From Psychrilyobacter piezotolerans (lineage in GTDB: Bacteria; Fusobacteriota; Fusobacteriia; Fusobacteriales; Fusobacteriaceae): a stretch of DNA of 64,000 bases. The stretch spans positions 1 through 64,000 of the forward strand of contig NZ_QUAJ01000010.1 in assembly GCF_003391055.1 (NCBI RefSeq), given 5' to 3'. The notes under the pieces are model-generated. The model was not told the DNA's origin. It searched no databases and was given only the letters and a program-made list of their open reading frames with translations. Position 1 is the first letter of the stretch. Every line of letters begins with the position of its first letter. Shown here one piece after another: positions 1 to 8,760 of the stretch. The translations under genes were made by a program, and so were the position numbers.

Positions 1-147
1 TCATAATATTATTTCCTTTTAAATATGTCTTTATTTAATACTCTTTATTAGGTTAATCACAAATATTTTAACTCTTTTTTAGTTTTTTTACAATGCTTTT
101 AACTATTTCTTTACAGTTACCTGTATTGTTTCCATTTTTTGTATATA

Positions 148-176
148 AAAAAAGGCTGTATTTAACAGCCTTTTTT
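148..176. terminator. Intrinsic terminator overlapping the end of the WYL gene
   Basis: An AAGGCTGTA/TAACAGCCTT-type hairpin has an A-run on one side and a T-run on the other, so it could work on both strands. On the minus strand it contains the stop codon of the WYL regulator (162-164), so the last codons of that gene form the left arm of its own terminator. Confidence 0.8.
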
Positions 177-1016
177 CGAATATATATTATAAGCTTCTAA
201 AAATTCATTTTTCATCTCTTCCCGGAGCTCCAAAGGCTCCAAAATTTCAGCTTCCCCCAGGAACTGCCTGAAATAGAGTTTAGCGTTTTCAAATGATGTA
301 TAAAATATATAAATATTATCATTTTCTCTGAGTAATTTAGGCCGATAGTTGGTAAGACCCCTTAACATAATCTTTCCTTCATCGCTGAGTTTAACTTTTA
401 TTTCATTAAATTCACCTAGAAATGCATCGAAGTTTTTCCTGACACTATCTATATATTTTTTATCTTTTCCTTTAATTTTTGTTTCCAACACCTCTATAAT
501 CTCAAGTTCTTTCAATTTATAATTTATATATTTTTTCTTATCTTCATTGTAGCAGAATAAATAATTTTCGTCTCCCTGTTCCTCCCTTTTTATGAAAAAA
601 GGTTCAACATTCAGGATCTTTTTTTTATATTTAATCTTGATTTTTTGTTTATTTTTTATACCGTTCAATATGGATTTCACCCTATCTTCAAATATAAACA
701 ATTCTCTTATATATTTAAACTGTGAGGAGTATGTCTCAAAGAGTTCTCTGAAAAATTCAGCTTCAATTTCAACATTATTTTCCCGGAGAATATCGTAGTA
801 AATTTCTTTGTTAGCTACATTTAAATCAAATTGAATTATTCTTTTTATCGGACGGCCCTGGCTCTGCATTAATTTCCCAGTTTCAATTTCTTTTTTATAT
901 TTCAATTTATCCAATATATAATTACATAGTTTATTATTATTAATACCGAATTCCTCGATGTCTTTTTTTAGAAGACGCCATATATCTTCAGACACCGTTA
1001 CTCTTATTTTTTTCAT
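162..1016 (-). CDS. WYL-domain transcriptional regulator
   Basis: About 284 residues. The N-terminus (MKKIRVTVSEDIWRLLKKDI) resembles a short ribbon-helix-helix-like or Arc-like DNA-binding segment. The rest matches WYL-type ligand-sensing proteins: a beta-rich core with a KIKIKYKKK stretch near residue 130, and a C-terminal extension ending in the FRQFLGEAEILEP segment. The ATG at 1016 is chosen over an upstream in-frame ATG at 1064 because GGAGGGG sits just before it. The gene follows the ABC ATPase by 54 bp on the same strand and is probably its operon's last gene and local regulator. The ligand is unknown. The N-terminal domain call is weaker than the WYL call. Confidence 0.7.
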   Translation of the reverse strand: MKKIRVTVSEDIWRLLKKDIEEFGINNNKLCNYILDKLKYKKEIETGKLMQSQGRPIKRIIQFDLNVANKEIYYDILRENNVEIEAEFFRELFETYSSQFKYIRELFIFEDRVKSILNGIKNKQKIKIKYKKKILNVEPFFIKREEQGDENYLFCYNEDKKKYINYKLKELEIIEVLETKIKGKDKKYIDSVRKNFDAFLGEFNEIKVKLSDEGKIMLRGLTNYRPKLLRENDNIYIFYTSFENAKLYFRQFLGEAEILEPLELREEMKNEFLEAYNIYSKKGC

Positions 1017-1070
1017 TGCCCCTCCAAAAAAATACTTTTTACGATTATAACATGAAAGGAGCATGAAAGG

Positions 1071-1862
1071 CTATACTATAAAGACTTCATTATCTTTGAG
1101 TTTTAGATGTTTTTCATTAAATATCTTCAAGAGTTTTTCCACACTTAAACTCTTTTTTTCCTCTTCCTCAATATCCAGTATTATATTTCCTTCGTGTAAC
1201 ATAATAAGCCTGTTCCCATAGTCTATGGCATCCTGCAGATTATGAGTTATCATTATAGTTGCAATCTTTTCCTTTTTTACTATGTCACTGGTTTTATTCA
1301 TGATTATTTTAGAGGTCTTAGGATCAAGAGCCGCTGTATGCTCATCCAGCAGCAGCAATTTTGGTTTTTTTAAAGTAGCCATGATGAGGGCCAGACACTG
1401 TCTCTGCCCACCCGATAAAGATCCAACTTTGGTATCTAACTGTTCTTCTATTCCGAGATCTAACTCCGCTAAGGTTTCTTTATAGAAGTTTTTTCTTTTT
1501 TTATTCAATCCAAAAGTTAACCCAAAGACCTCTCCCTTATTATCTGCCATGGATAAATTTTCAAATACAGTCATAGATGGAGATGTTCCAAAAGACGGGT
1601 TTTGATATACTTTAGACATAAAACTATTTCTTTTATGTTTAGGAAAATTTGTTATATTTTTGTTGGAAATAATAACTTCCCCCTGATCCAGTTCCGTATT
1701 ACCCATAATCAGGTTAAAAAGAGTGGATTTTCCGGCTCCATTACTTCCGATTACAGAAACAAAATCTCCCTTTTTCATATGAAAATTAAGATCCGTAAAA
1801 ATATTTTTAGTCATTCCAAGATTATTTATAAAACTTTTATTTAAATTATTTAATTTAAGCAA
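1071..1862 (-). CDS. ABC transporter ATP-binding protein (amino-acid type, TTG start)
   Basis: Cytoplasmic ATPase of an ABC importer, about 263 residues. Walker A is GSNGAGKS, the signature is LSGGQRQ, Walker B is LLLLDE followed by HTAALDP, and the switch His lies in MITHN. The reading frame is open to an ATG at 1913, but that lies deep inside the permease gene. A strong AAAGGAGG just upstream of the TTG at 1862 gives a product starting LLKLNNLNKSF, which is where this family normally begins. The start overlaps the permease stop by 8 bp, so translation is probably coupled. With the permease and binding protein upstream it forms a three-gene import operon of the TrpXYZ-like (PF04392 binding-protein) type. 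Confidence 0.85.
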   Translation of the reverse strand: MLKLNNLNKSFINNLGMTKNIFTDLNFHMKKGDFVSVIGSNGAGKSTLFNLIMGNTELDQGEVIISNKNITNFPKHKRNSFMSKVYQNPSFGTSPSMTVFENLSMADNKGEVFGLTFGLNKKRKNFYKETLAELDLGIEEQLDTKVGSLSGGQRQCLALIMATLKKPKLLLLDEHTAALDPKTSKIIMNKTSDIVKKEKIATIMITHNLQDAIDYGNRLIMLHEGNIILDIEEEEKKSLSVEKLLKIFNEKHLKLKDNEVFIV

Positions 1863-2697
1863 GTTTAGCACCTCCTTTGAACTTCTTAATGTTTTTAGAC
1901 CCCATAATAGCAATTACGATTATAGAAGTAATAAGTTTAAGATCCCCGGGGTTCATCCCCATAGTCAGGGTGATTGAAATAATAAATTTATATATAACAC
2001 TTCCTAATATAACCAATAAGGTCATGTTGATAAACTTTGTTTCTTTAAATATACTTTCTCCTATGATTATAGATGCAAGTCCTGTAATAATCGTTCCGGT
2101 TCCCATTCCAATATCTGAAAATCCCTGGTATTGAGCCAGTATTCCGCCGGAAAACGCAACCAGGGAGTTAGCTAACATAAGACCTATTATCTTTATATTC
2201 TTTTCATTGATCCCTAACGAAATAAGAAGAACCTCATTGTCTCCCATAGCCCTCAATGCAAACCCAAACTTTGTTTTAAGTATAAAATCTAAAATCAGCT
2301 TAACAGCTATAAGCAGCACAATGATTTTTAAAAGGGAGTTTCCCGACGTGAACATAGTATTGGCATTAAATAGGGGTATATTCGATCTTCCCATAACCCT
2401 TAAATTAATACTATACAGCCCGCTCATAACGATAATTCCGGATAATAAATTGGTTATATTATACTTTACATGGATATATCCTGTAATAAACCCGGCTAAA
2501 CTCCCGGCGATACATGCCAGTATCATAGCAATTATTGGATCTATTCCATTAACTAATGAAACAGCAACAACACTTGCCCCCAGGGAAAAACTTCCATCTA
2601 CCGTTAAATCCGGGAAATCCAGTATCTTGTACGAAATATAAAGTCCCAATACCATAAATGCAAATATTAAACTCTGTTCCAACGTCCCTAGTATCAT
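1855..2697 (-). CDS. ABC transporter permease (branched-chain/TrpY-like)
   Basis: Inner-membrane permease of 280 residues with about eight hydrophobic segments. It begins MILGTLEQSLIFAFMVLGLY and carries the DFPDLTVDGSFSLGA segment typical of permeases that partner with PF04392 substrate-binding proteins. The start has AAGGAAGTG upstream. It sits 24 bp after the binding-protein gene and overlaps the ATPase start. It would form the transmembrane channel of the importer. Substrate is inferred only from the operon type (tryptophan/tyrosine or another small organic solute). Confidence 0.85.
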   Translation of the reverse strand: MILGTLEQSLIFAFMVLGLYISYKILDFPDLTVDGSFSLGASVVAVSLVNGIDPIIAMILACIAGSLAGFITGYIHVKYNITNLLSGIIVMSGLYSINLRVMGRSNIPLFNANTMFTSGNSLLKIIVLLIAVKLILDFILKTKFGFALRAMGDNEVLLISLGINEKNIKIIGLMLANSLVAFSGGILAQYQGFSDIGMGTGTIITGLASIIIGESIFKETKFINMTLLVILGSVIYKFIISITLTMGMNPGDLKLITSIIVIAIMGSKNIKKFKGGAKLA

Positions 2698-2721
2698 TTG
2701 AAATCACTTCCTTTTTTTTCG

Positions 2722-3648
2722 TTAAATTATTTTGACGTTTTTTAGTTTATCGATATTTTTCAGATCAACATTATATTTTTCGGCACTTTTCTTATTAATA
2801 ATTAAATCGGTATCTTTTAATGTTTCAACTTTAATATTTTTAATGTCTTCACCTTTTAATATTTTCACAGCCATCTCACCAGTCTGATATCCCAGTTTTT
2901 CATAGTCAATGGTCACGGTGACAAGGGCTCCCTGCTTTACCTGGTCCTCTATACATGCAATAACCGGGATATTGTGTTCATTGGATTTTTCCAATATTAG
3001 TGGTGTTGCAGAGACCACCAGATTATCTGTAGGTGTATACAATGCATCTACTTTGGTTAATATGGTATCAAGTGCCATGGACATATCATTTACAGAGCTT
3101 ATACCAACTTCTACAAGTTCTATCTGGAGCTCCTGGGCTATGAGACTAGCTTTTTTTATAAGTACAAGGGAATTTTGCTCACTGGTATTATATATAACTC
3201 CTATTTTTTTTAAATTGGGTAATAATTTTTTAGCAATTTGAAATTGTTCTCGTACAGGTGCCATATCACTGGTTCCTGTAATATTATCTCCTGTTAATCC
3301 TGCACTCTCAAGGTCTGTAACAGCTGTAACTAAAATCGGAATCTCTTTAGTGGCATTATAAACACTCTGTGCACTTGGTGTAGAAATACCTAAGATCAGA
3401 TCTTTTTTATCTTTCACAAAGGAATTAGCTATAAGTTGTGAATTAGCAAACTCCCCCTGGGCATTTTGAAATTCAATCTCAACGTCTAGTCCGCTGTCCA
3501 TAAGGGATTTTTCAAAACCTCTACGGGCACTGTCGAGAGCCTGATGTTCTACAATTTGTGAGATACCTATTTTTATTTTTTTATTTTCTTCCTTCTTACA
3601 CCCGGCCAATACCAATAAAATCATTAATAATAAAATACTTTTTTTCAT
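2722..3648 (-). CDS. ABC transporter substrate-binding lipoprotein (TrpX-like, PF04392)
   Basis: Periplasmic binding lipoprotein of 308 residues. The N-terminus has a short charged region, a hydrophobic core and an LAGC lipobox with Cys17, followed by KKEENKK. The mature part reads as a type I periplasmic-binding fold of the ABC_sub_bind family: IGISQIVEHQALDSARRGF, then ILGISTPSAQSVYNA, and ALYTPTDNLVVSA near residue 205. It is the first gene of the operon with the permease and ATPase. Members of this family include tryptophan and tyrosine binders, so an aromatic amino acid is a reasonable guess, not a demonstrated substrate. Confidence 0.85.
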   Translation of the reverse strand: MKKSILLLMILLVLAGCKKEENKKIKIGISQIVEHQALDSARRGFEKSLMDSGLDVEIEFQNAQGEFANSQLIANSFVKDKKDLILGISTPSAQSVYNATKEIPILVTAVTDLESAGLTGDNITGTSDMAPVREQFQIAKKLLPNLKKIGVIYNTSEQNSLVLIKKASLIAQELQIELVEVGISSVNDMSMALDTILTKVDALYTPTDNLVVSATPLILEKSNEHNIPVIACIEDQVKQGALVTVTIDYEKLGYQTGEMAVKILKGEDIKNIKVETLKDTDLIINKKSAEKYNVDLKNIDKLKNVKII

Positions 3649-4064
3649 AATTGATCACTCCTCTTTTTTCTTCATAATTGAAGTTTCACATGATTACCCT
3701 TAAAAAAAGTAATTTAACTGCTGTGAAACATTAATATATATTATGGTATCATTTATCAATAAACCCTTGTAGATAACAATAAAATTAAAATTCTGTTCGG
3801 TATAACATCTATTTTAACCTAGCTTTTTCTAGGAATTTCAACCTGTTTAAGGATAAACATTTGTTCGGTACTCTTTTAAACAACGACATATATTTGTTTG
3901 TTTATAATATTCTCTGTGTTTTAACCATAAAATAATAATATTTTTTAGCTGAATTTTAGTTATTTTTATTTAAATTTAGTTAAACGTAGTTTTTTTTAAT
4001 TTATACAATAACTATTTAAATGTTATCATAAAAGATAAGAAATAAATTTAACGGAGGTAAGATT
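3649..4064. other. Intergenic region between ABC operon and pilin; 5'-UTR inverted repeat
   Basis: Divergent promoter region of 416 bp. A GTTTCACA (3682-3689) and TGTGAAAC (3722-3729) inverted repeat, with a nested ATTAC/GTAAT pair inside, lies in the likely 5' leader of the minus-strand ABC operon. Two copies of TGTTCGGTA lie at 3794 and 3862. I see no convincing small gene. Confidence 0.4.
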
Positions 4065-5078
4065 ATGGATAACACCCATTCTTCAGATTCATATAAAAAA
4101 AATCGTGGTTTTACCATGATAGAATTATTGGTTGTCATAGGAATAATCGGCTTATTGTCCACAACCCTTGTACCTAAGCTCAGAAAAGAGCTGGCTAAGG
4201 GTAAGGTTGCAAAGGTGCAGCATAAATTAGGTTTAATCAGATCAAAACTCTCCATCGACAGCAACTTTTCCGAAGAATTCCCTGACTTAGTTAACGATGA
4301 TAATTTACGGAATAAATTTGACATACACTCTACCGAAGCATTTTCATCTGAAAATGGGTCTTATGGTGAGACCGATAGAGTTGTTGGAATCAGAGATAAT
4401 CAAGGGGGATGGTTTTATAATAGAACCAAGGGTGAGATCTATGCCAATCTTCCCAACGGGGCATATACCTATGATACAGTCTATGAAATCTGGAAAGGAG
4501 AAGGTTTTGTTACCCTGGAAGATCTTCAAAATCTGGAAGATGTAGGAAATACTGTAGCCATGGGAGTGGATGAGAATGGGAAATATATAAATAACCCAAG
4601 CTTTGAATCGCTGCCTAGGACAGTCAATACATGGAGTCTTTTTAATGAAGATGAGATTGAACATTGGCAGACTACTGCTACAGATGGTCAGATAGAAGTA
4701 TGGAATGATGGTTTCCAAGGGGTTAATGCTGTAGAAGGAGATTATTTTCTAGAACTCAATGCAAACCAGGTTGCTTCTCTATATCAGGACATTGTCACCA
4801 TCCCCGGAACCACTTTGGTGTGGTCTGTCAGTCACAGGGGAAGAACAGGGACCGATACTGCTGCTCTGAGTGTAGGAGGCTCTGGCGGTGATCTGGATTT
4901 ACAAGAAACCATGACAACCGGAAATGATGGCTGGGTAACCTATACCCAGGAATATGTGGTTCCTGAAGGACAGACTGTCACCAGGTTTTCTCTGGACTCT
5001 ATCGATTCAGCAAGCAGCAGCCTGTCGGTAGGAAATTTAATCGATAATTTTACAGTAAGTGTTAAACTCGATGAATAA
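4065..5078 (+). CDS. Type IV pilin-like protein with a large C-terminal beta-rich module
   Basis: 337 residues with a class III-style prepilin leader: 15 residues ending in Gly, then FTMIELLVVIGIIGLLSTT, with the conserved Phe+1 and Glu+5. A prepilin peptidase would cut after Gly15. The segment to about residue 170 is a modified pilin or pseudopilin core. From about residue 183 a second module begins (NPSFESLPRTVNTWSLF), continuing with GDYFLELNANQVASLYQDI and ending in a LIDNFTVSV strand. That pattern resembles jelly-roll carbohydrate-binding or DUF642-like domains. Upstream is a clear AACGGAGG. No pilus assembly genes are nearby, so it is an orphan. Role as a surface adhesin or minor pilin is inferred. 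Confidence 0.75.
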   Translation: MDNTHSSDSYKKNRGFTMIELLVVIGIIGLLSTTLVPKLRKELAKGKVAKVQHKLGLIRSKLSIDSNFSEEFPDLVNDDNLRNKFDIHSTEAFSSENGSYGETDRVVGIRDNQGGWFYNRTKGEIYANLPNGAYTYDTVYEIWKGEGFVTLEDLQNLEDVGNTVAMGVDENGKYINNPSFESLPRTVNTWSLFNEDEIEHWQTTATDGQIEVWNDGFQGVNAVEGDYFLELNANQVASLYQDIVTIPGTTLVWSVSHRGRTGTDTAALSVGGSGGDLDLQETMTTGNDGWVTYTQEYVVPEGQTVTRFSLDSIDSASSSLSVGNLIDNFTVSVKLDE

Positions 5079-5080
5079 TA

Positions 5081-5178
5081 AAGCAACGTGACGTTGCATC
5101 CAGATAGGCATAATCGAGGGTTTTACAATTTTTATCGCAAAATTCTGTGGTTACGGAGTAAACTAATAGCATTATGCC
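5081..5178. repeat. Palindromic repeat element (copy 1) after the pilin gene
   Basis: Starts 2 bp after the pilin stop with the near-palindrome GCAACGTGACGTTGC (5083-5097), followed by ATCCAGATAGGCATAAT. GGCATAAT (5107) pairs with ATTATGCC (5171), giving a larger stem. Related copies lie at 34976-35010, also just after a stop codon, and in inverted orientation at 36565-36590 in the thr leader. Confidence 0.6.
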
Positions 5179-5205
5179 CCTTACGGGTATAATTTCCTAG
5201 AAAAT

Positions 5206-5243
5206 AAAAAAATCATCATAGATATATCTATGATGATTTTTTT
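5206..5243. terminator. Bidirectional intrinsic terminator
   Basis: A long perfect stem AAAATCATCATAGA/TCTATGATGATTTT with a 3-4 nt loop is flanked by A- and T-runs. It lies between the convergent pilin and XRE-cupin genes and can serve both. Confidence 0.85.
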
Positions 5244-5249
5244 ATTTTT

Positions 5250-5861
5250 TTATTCTTTTATTTCCTTATTAGGGTTTTTATAAAACAACTCTCCGTCTGC
5301 ATCTATTAAAAAATTAGGAGTGTTCACAGTAATAAATTTAACTGTCTTATTGGTATTGTTAATCCAGTTATGGGGAGATGATGTTAAATAATGTGCAGTA
5401 TATTCTGGATATAAATCCGTTTTTACCCCATCCACTACAAGGGTAAGTATCCCTTCCAGCACATATATAAATTCCTCCCCCTCATGTTCATGTTCCTTTT
5501 CTAATGCTGCGTTTTTCTGTCCCGGTAAAAGTTCAATGAGTCTGGGAAGCAGCTGCTTGTCCTCTATTACTTTAGAAAGATAGTATTGGATAGAATTCCC
5601 TCTGGCAATTGGTGAAACTCTTCTTTCATATGATTTCATCACATAGCTCTTTTCATTTGCTGCATGAGTAAAAAAGAAGCTTATATCAACATCAAATATC
5701 TGTGATAATTTTTCAAGATCATCGATTGCAATACTGGTCATTCCTCTTTCTAATTGAGATAAAAACCCTACTGAAAGATCTGAAAGTAAACTTAAATCTT
5801 TTAATGTTATTTTTCTTTTAGTTCTTAATTTTTTTATACGATTCCCTACAGTTTTGTTCAT
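5250..5861 (-). CDS. XRE-family regulator with C-terminal cupin domain
   Basis: 203 residues. The N-terminal helix-turn-helix spans about residues 8-62 (NRIKKLRTKRKITLKDLS ... VGFLSQLERG). A cupin sensor domain covers about residues 110-190, with GQKNAALEKEHEHEGEEF as its first motif and SSPHNWINN as the second. Proteins of this build regulate amino-acid, polyamine or transport genes by sensing a small ligand in the cupin. It is divergent from proC, with 308 bp between the genes, so it may control that promoter region, but this is unproven. A second protein of the same build is at 26167-26721. Confidence 0.85.
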   Translation of the reverse strand: MNKTVGNRIKKLRTKRKITLKDLSLLSDLSVGFLSQLERGMTSIAIDDLEKLSQIFDVDISFFFTHAANEKSYVMKSYERRVSPIARGNSIQYYLSKVIEDKQLLPRLIELLPGQKNAALEKEHEHEGEEFIYVLEGILTLVVDGVKTDLYPEYTAHYLTSSPHNWINNTNKTVKFITVNTPNFLIDADGELFYKNPNKEIKE

Positions 5862-6169
5862 AGTAACTCCTTTTTTTTAATTTCCCTCTTTATATTTTAA
5901 CACACTATCAATATAAAACAAATACGATAAATAAAGAAAAACTTATTTCCTCCATAAAAAGTTTATAATTGCTTTAAGATGTAATATAATCAATAATAAA
6001 ACAAAAAATCGGCCCCTTTATATAGGTGAGGGAGAATTGATTTTAGGAGAAAAAGGAGAAAGACCGGCAGGAGCTCCTGCATACCCGGAATTATGCTGCC
6101 ATGATAACTTTGACGGATTATGGTATAATAAAAAAATTAAATATAAAATTTTACAGAGGAGATAATCAG
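5862..6169. promoter_or_regulatory. proC: Divergent XRE-cupin/proC intergenic region
   Basis: A TGGTATAAT extended -10 (6121-6129) lies about 40 bp before the proC ATG and is the best proC promoter. A second TATAAT is at 5985-5990. Between them is a comparatively GC-rich stretch with a 14-bp perfect palindrome, GCAGGAGCTCCTGC (6067-6080), flanked by CCGG on each side. Its role is unknown. It matches no riboswitch class that I recognise. Confidence 0.45.
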
Positions 6170-6973
6170 ATGAATAAGAAGATTGGATTTATAGGTTGTG
6201 GAAATATGGGAGAAGCGATGTTAAATGGGATTATAGATTCCTTCGATAATAGTGATAAGATCTATGTCTTTGAAAAAAATGAAGAGCGGCAAAATGAATT
6301 AAAGAAAAAATATGGGGTAAATATTTCATCTACTCCCCTTGAACTGGTGAATTCTAGTGAGATGATCCTGGTAGCTGTTAAGCCTGATATCTTTCCCCTG
6401 GTTATGGACGATATAAGGTCTGCCGTAGATGATACCAAGGTAATCATATCCATAGCTGCAGGAGTGACCATTGCCGCCATTGAGAAGGGATTGGGAGATA
6501 ACGCTAAAATCATTCGTACAATGCCAAATACACCTGCCTTCGTAGGTTCAGGGATGACCTCTATGAGTCCAAATAAAAATGTGACATCTGAAGAAGCTGC
6601 TATAGCTAAGCAGATTTTAGAGGGATTTGGAGAGGTGGAGGAGATTCCGGAAACTCTTATCCACAGTGTAATAGGTGTCAGCGGATCTGCTCCTGCCTAT
6701 GTATTTATGTTTATAGAGGCCATGGCAGATGCTGCTGTTTTAGCAGGGATGCCTAGAAATAAGGCATATAAATTTGCCTCTCAGGCAGTGATGGGATCTG
6801 CTAAGATGGTCTTAGAAACCGGGATGCATCCGGGAGCCTTAAAAGATATGGTATGTTCCCCTGGAGGAACAACTATTGAAGCTGTGGCAGAATTAGAAAA
6901 AACAGGATTTAGATCTTCTGTAATTTCTGGAATGAGAAAGTGTATGGAAAAATCTAAAGAGATGAGTAAATAA
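6170..6973 (+). CDS. proC: Pyrroline-5-carboxylate reductase
   Basis: Catalyses the last step of proline synthesis, reduction of 1-pyrroline-5-carboxylate to proline with NAD(P)H, in the cytoplasm. 267 residues, the usual family length. The Rossmann motif IGFIGCGNMGEAML opens the protein, IRTMPNTPAFVGSG lies in the middle, and the C-terminal dimerisation domain has the signature DMVCSPGGTTIEAV. The ATG at 6170 is preceded by GAGGAGA at a good distance. The longer frame from 6101 has no family similarity and runs through the promoter. It stands alone; no proA or proB is nearby. Confidence 0.95.
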   Translation: MNKKIGFIGCGNMGEAMLNGIIDSFDNSDKIYVFEKNEERQNELKKKYGVNISSTPLELVNSSEMILVAVKPDIFPLVMDDIRSAVDDTKVIISIAAGVTIAAIEKGLGDNAKIIRTMPNTPAFVGSGMTSMSPNKNVTSEEAAIAKQILEGFGEVEEIPETLIHSVIGVSGSAPAYVFMFIEAMADAAVLAGMPRNKAYKFASQAVMGSAKMVLETGMHPGALKDMVCSPGGTTIEAVAELEKTGFRSSVISGMRKCMEKSKEMSK

Positions 6974-6994
6974 AGTTTTTATTATAATCTACAG

Positions 6995-7027
6995 AAAAAA
7001 AGGAATAGGTCGCCCTATTCCTTTTTT
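6995..7027 (+). terminator. proC terminator
   Basis: AAAAGGAATAGG/CCTATTCCTTTT hairpin with a T-run, 20 bp after the proC stop. Confidence 0.85.
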
Positions 7028-7179
7028 AGCTTTTTAACTTTCTTCAATCACTTAGCCACCAATGAACACCAATTTTCACTAATAAAATTAGATACATTTA
7101 AATTTCTTTATTAAGTGATAGAGAAATTTAATATTCGTATATCGATTAGTGTAGATTAGTTGCAAAATGGTTAGAGGGT

Positions 7180-8760
7180 TTATATCTTTTGATATTCTAC
7201 CCTGTTTCTGCCGTTATTTTTAGCCTTATAGAGCAGGTTATCTACTCTTTCCAAGGTCAAATCCAGGGTATCTGCTTTCATATTTCTTATAACCCCCATA
7301 CTGGCTGTAACAACAACATCATTTTTCCATTTCATCTCTTCTATTTTTTTTCTCAAACGTTGGGCTATGATTATTCCTTCAGACAATACTGTATCGGGAA
7401 GTAAAATTAAAAATTCTTCCCCTCCATATCTTCCAAATTTATCCGTGTCTTTTATATTATATGATATTATTTTACAGACTTCCCTTAAAACTTCATCTCC
7501 AAACAAATGACCGAATTTATCATTTAATCTCTTAAATTTATCCAAGTCCAGCATTATCAGGGTATATTCTGATTTAAAGTTTTTTGATCTTTGAATTTCT
7601 ACCTCTATAAAACTTATGATCGCTCTTCTATTATATATCTTAGTCAGTGGATCTGTTTTAGATATGTATTTTAATTCTGTTTCCCTCTTCACTATCTCAT
7701 AGTTCATGTTTTTTATGGCATCTTTTATAATTTTTAATTCACTTTTTTCCCCTATCATCTCAGTCAATTTATCTATGTTTTTGGTATAATCCCCACTGGA
7801 AATACTGTTAACTATACAGGATAATCTATCCAGGGATCTATCAAAAAATTTACCGAAAATAAACAATATAGTGCTTATTATAAGTATAACTATCACTAAT
7901 ATCATAAACACCACATCTTTAAGTCGGTAGAGAGGTGCATTAAGATCTTTTTCAAAAACAACTCCTACTAAGACTGCATCTAGTTTTTTTAACTTATAGA
8001 TATGATATATTACCTTCCCCTCGGGGGTATTTTTTTTAAATTCATGGATATTTAAATCCATATCAGCTATATAACTAAGTTTTTCTTTATCCTTATCCGA
8101 GCCAATAAGCATCCTGTTATTTTTATCTAAAACAAAAAAACTTCCTTTTTCTCCAATTTTATATTCCGATAAGGTTTTTGAGATTACAGACAGGTCCAGC
8201 AGGGCTGTCAACACTCCCTCTACTCTGCCGTTTACTTCTATCTTTTTAGAGATTGTAACTACAGGCTCTTTTGTCCCGACATGTATAAAGATTTCAGACA
8301 GGTAATAATCCTCTGAATTTAACGCTCCTATATACCAAGTTCTTGTGGTAGGATCATAATCAGATGGCAGATTTTGATCTCCTGCGTTTTTATCAAAAAA
8401 TATTTGTTTTTCAGCTGTTCCGTAGGCTATAAATTTAACTGTATTTTCTAAGGTCGATAATTTCCCCATATGGTGGAGCATATGATCGGTTCTTTCTTTA
8501 TCGCTGCCCCCATTACGGATCGCCTCTAAATAATTGTCTTCATTTTTATAAACCTCTTCCAAATAAATGAGCATTTCAAGACTATTTGATATTTTTTCAT
8601 CTAGATATTTTTCTATAGTTCGGCTAATGAATTCAATTTTTTCCTCTTCCAGTTCCTCTAATTCTTCTGAAAAGATAAAATATGTAGCCATTGAAATTAT
8701 TAATATGGGGATAATTGCCGTAAAAAAATTAACTAAATATATATTTTTTTTTAAGTTCAT
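7180..8760 (-). CDS. Diguanylate cyclase with extracytoplasmic Cache sensor
   Basis: 526 residues, membrane bound. A transmembrane helix at about residues 9-28 precedes a periplasmic region to about 280 that reads as a double Cache domain (DPTTRTWYIGALN ... LTALLDLSVIS). A second membrane helix and a HAMP-like linker follow. The GGDEF domain starts near KTDPLTKIYNRRA, and its active site is GGEEF near residue 446. The product would be cyclic di-GMP, made in response to an extracellular small molecule. The usual RxxD inhibitory site before GGEEF reads KDTD, so product inhibition may be weak. No EAL domain. Monocistronic. Confidence 0.9.
   Translation of the reverse strand: MNLKKNIYLVNFFTAIIPILIISMATYFIFSEELEELEEEKIEFISRTIEKYLDEKISNSLEMLIYLEEVYKNEDNYLEAIRNGGSDKERTDHMLHHMGKLSTLENTVKFIAYGTAEKQIFFDKNAGDQNLPSDYDPTTRTWYIGALNSEDYYLSEIFIHVGTKEPVVTISKKIEVNGRVEGVLTALLDLSVISKTLSEYKIGEKGSFFVLDKNNRMLIGSDKDKEKLSYIADMDLNIHEFKKNTPEGKVIYHIYKLKKLDAVLVGVVFEKDLNAPLYRLKDVVFMILVIVILIISTILFIFGKFFDRSLDRLSCIVNSISSGDYTKNIDKLTEMIGEKSELKIIKDAIKNMNYEIVKRETELKYISKTDPLTKIYNRRAIISFIEVEIQRSKNFKSEYTLIMLDLDKFKRLNDKFGHLFGDEVLREVCKIISYNIKDTDKFGRYGGEEFLILLPDTVLSEGIIIAQRLRKKIEEMKWKNDVVVTASMGVIRNMKADTLDLTLERVDNLLYKAKNNGRNRVEYQKI

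Noticed and set aside
6000-6100. Riboswitch in front of proC
   Set aside because: Conserved blocks of the glycine, THF, SAM, guanidine and ZTP classes are absent, and the best proC promoter lies downstream of it.
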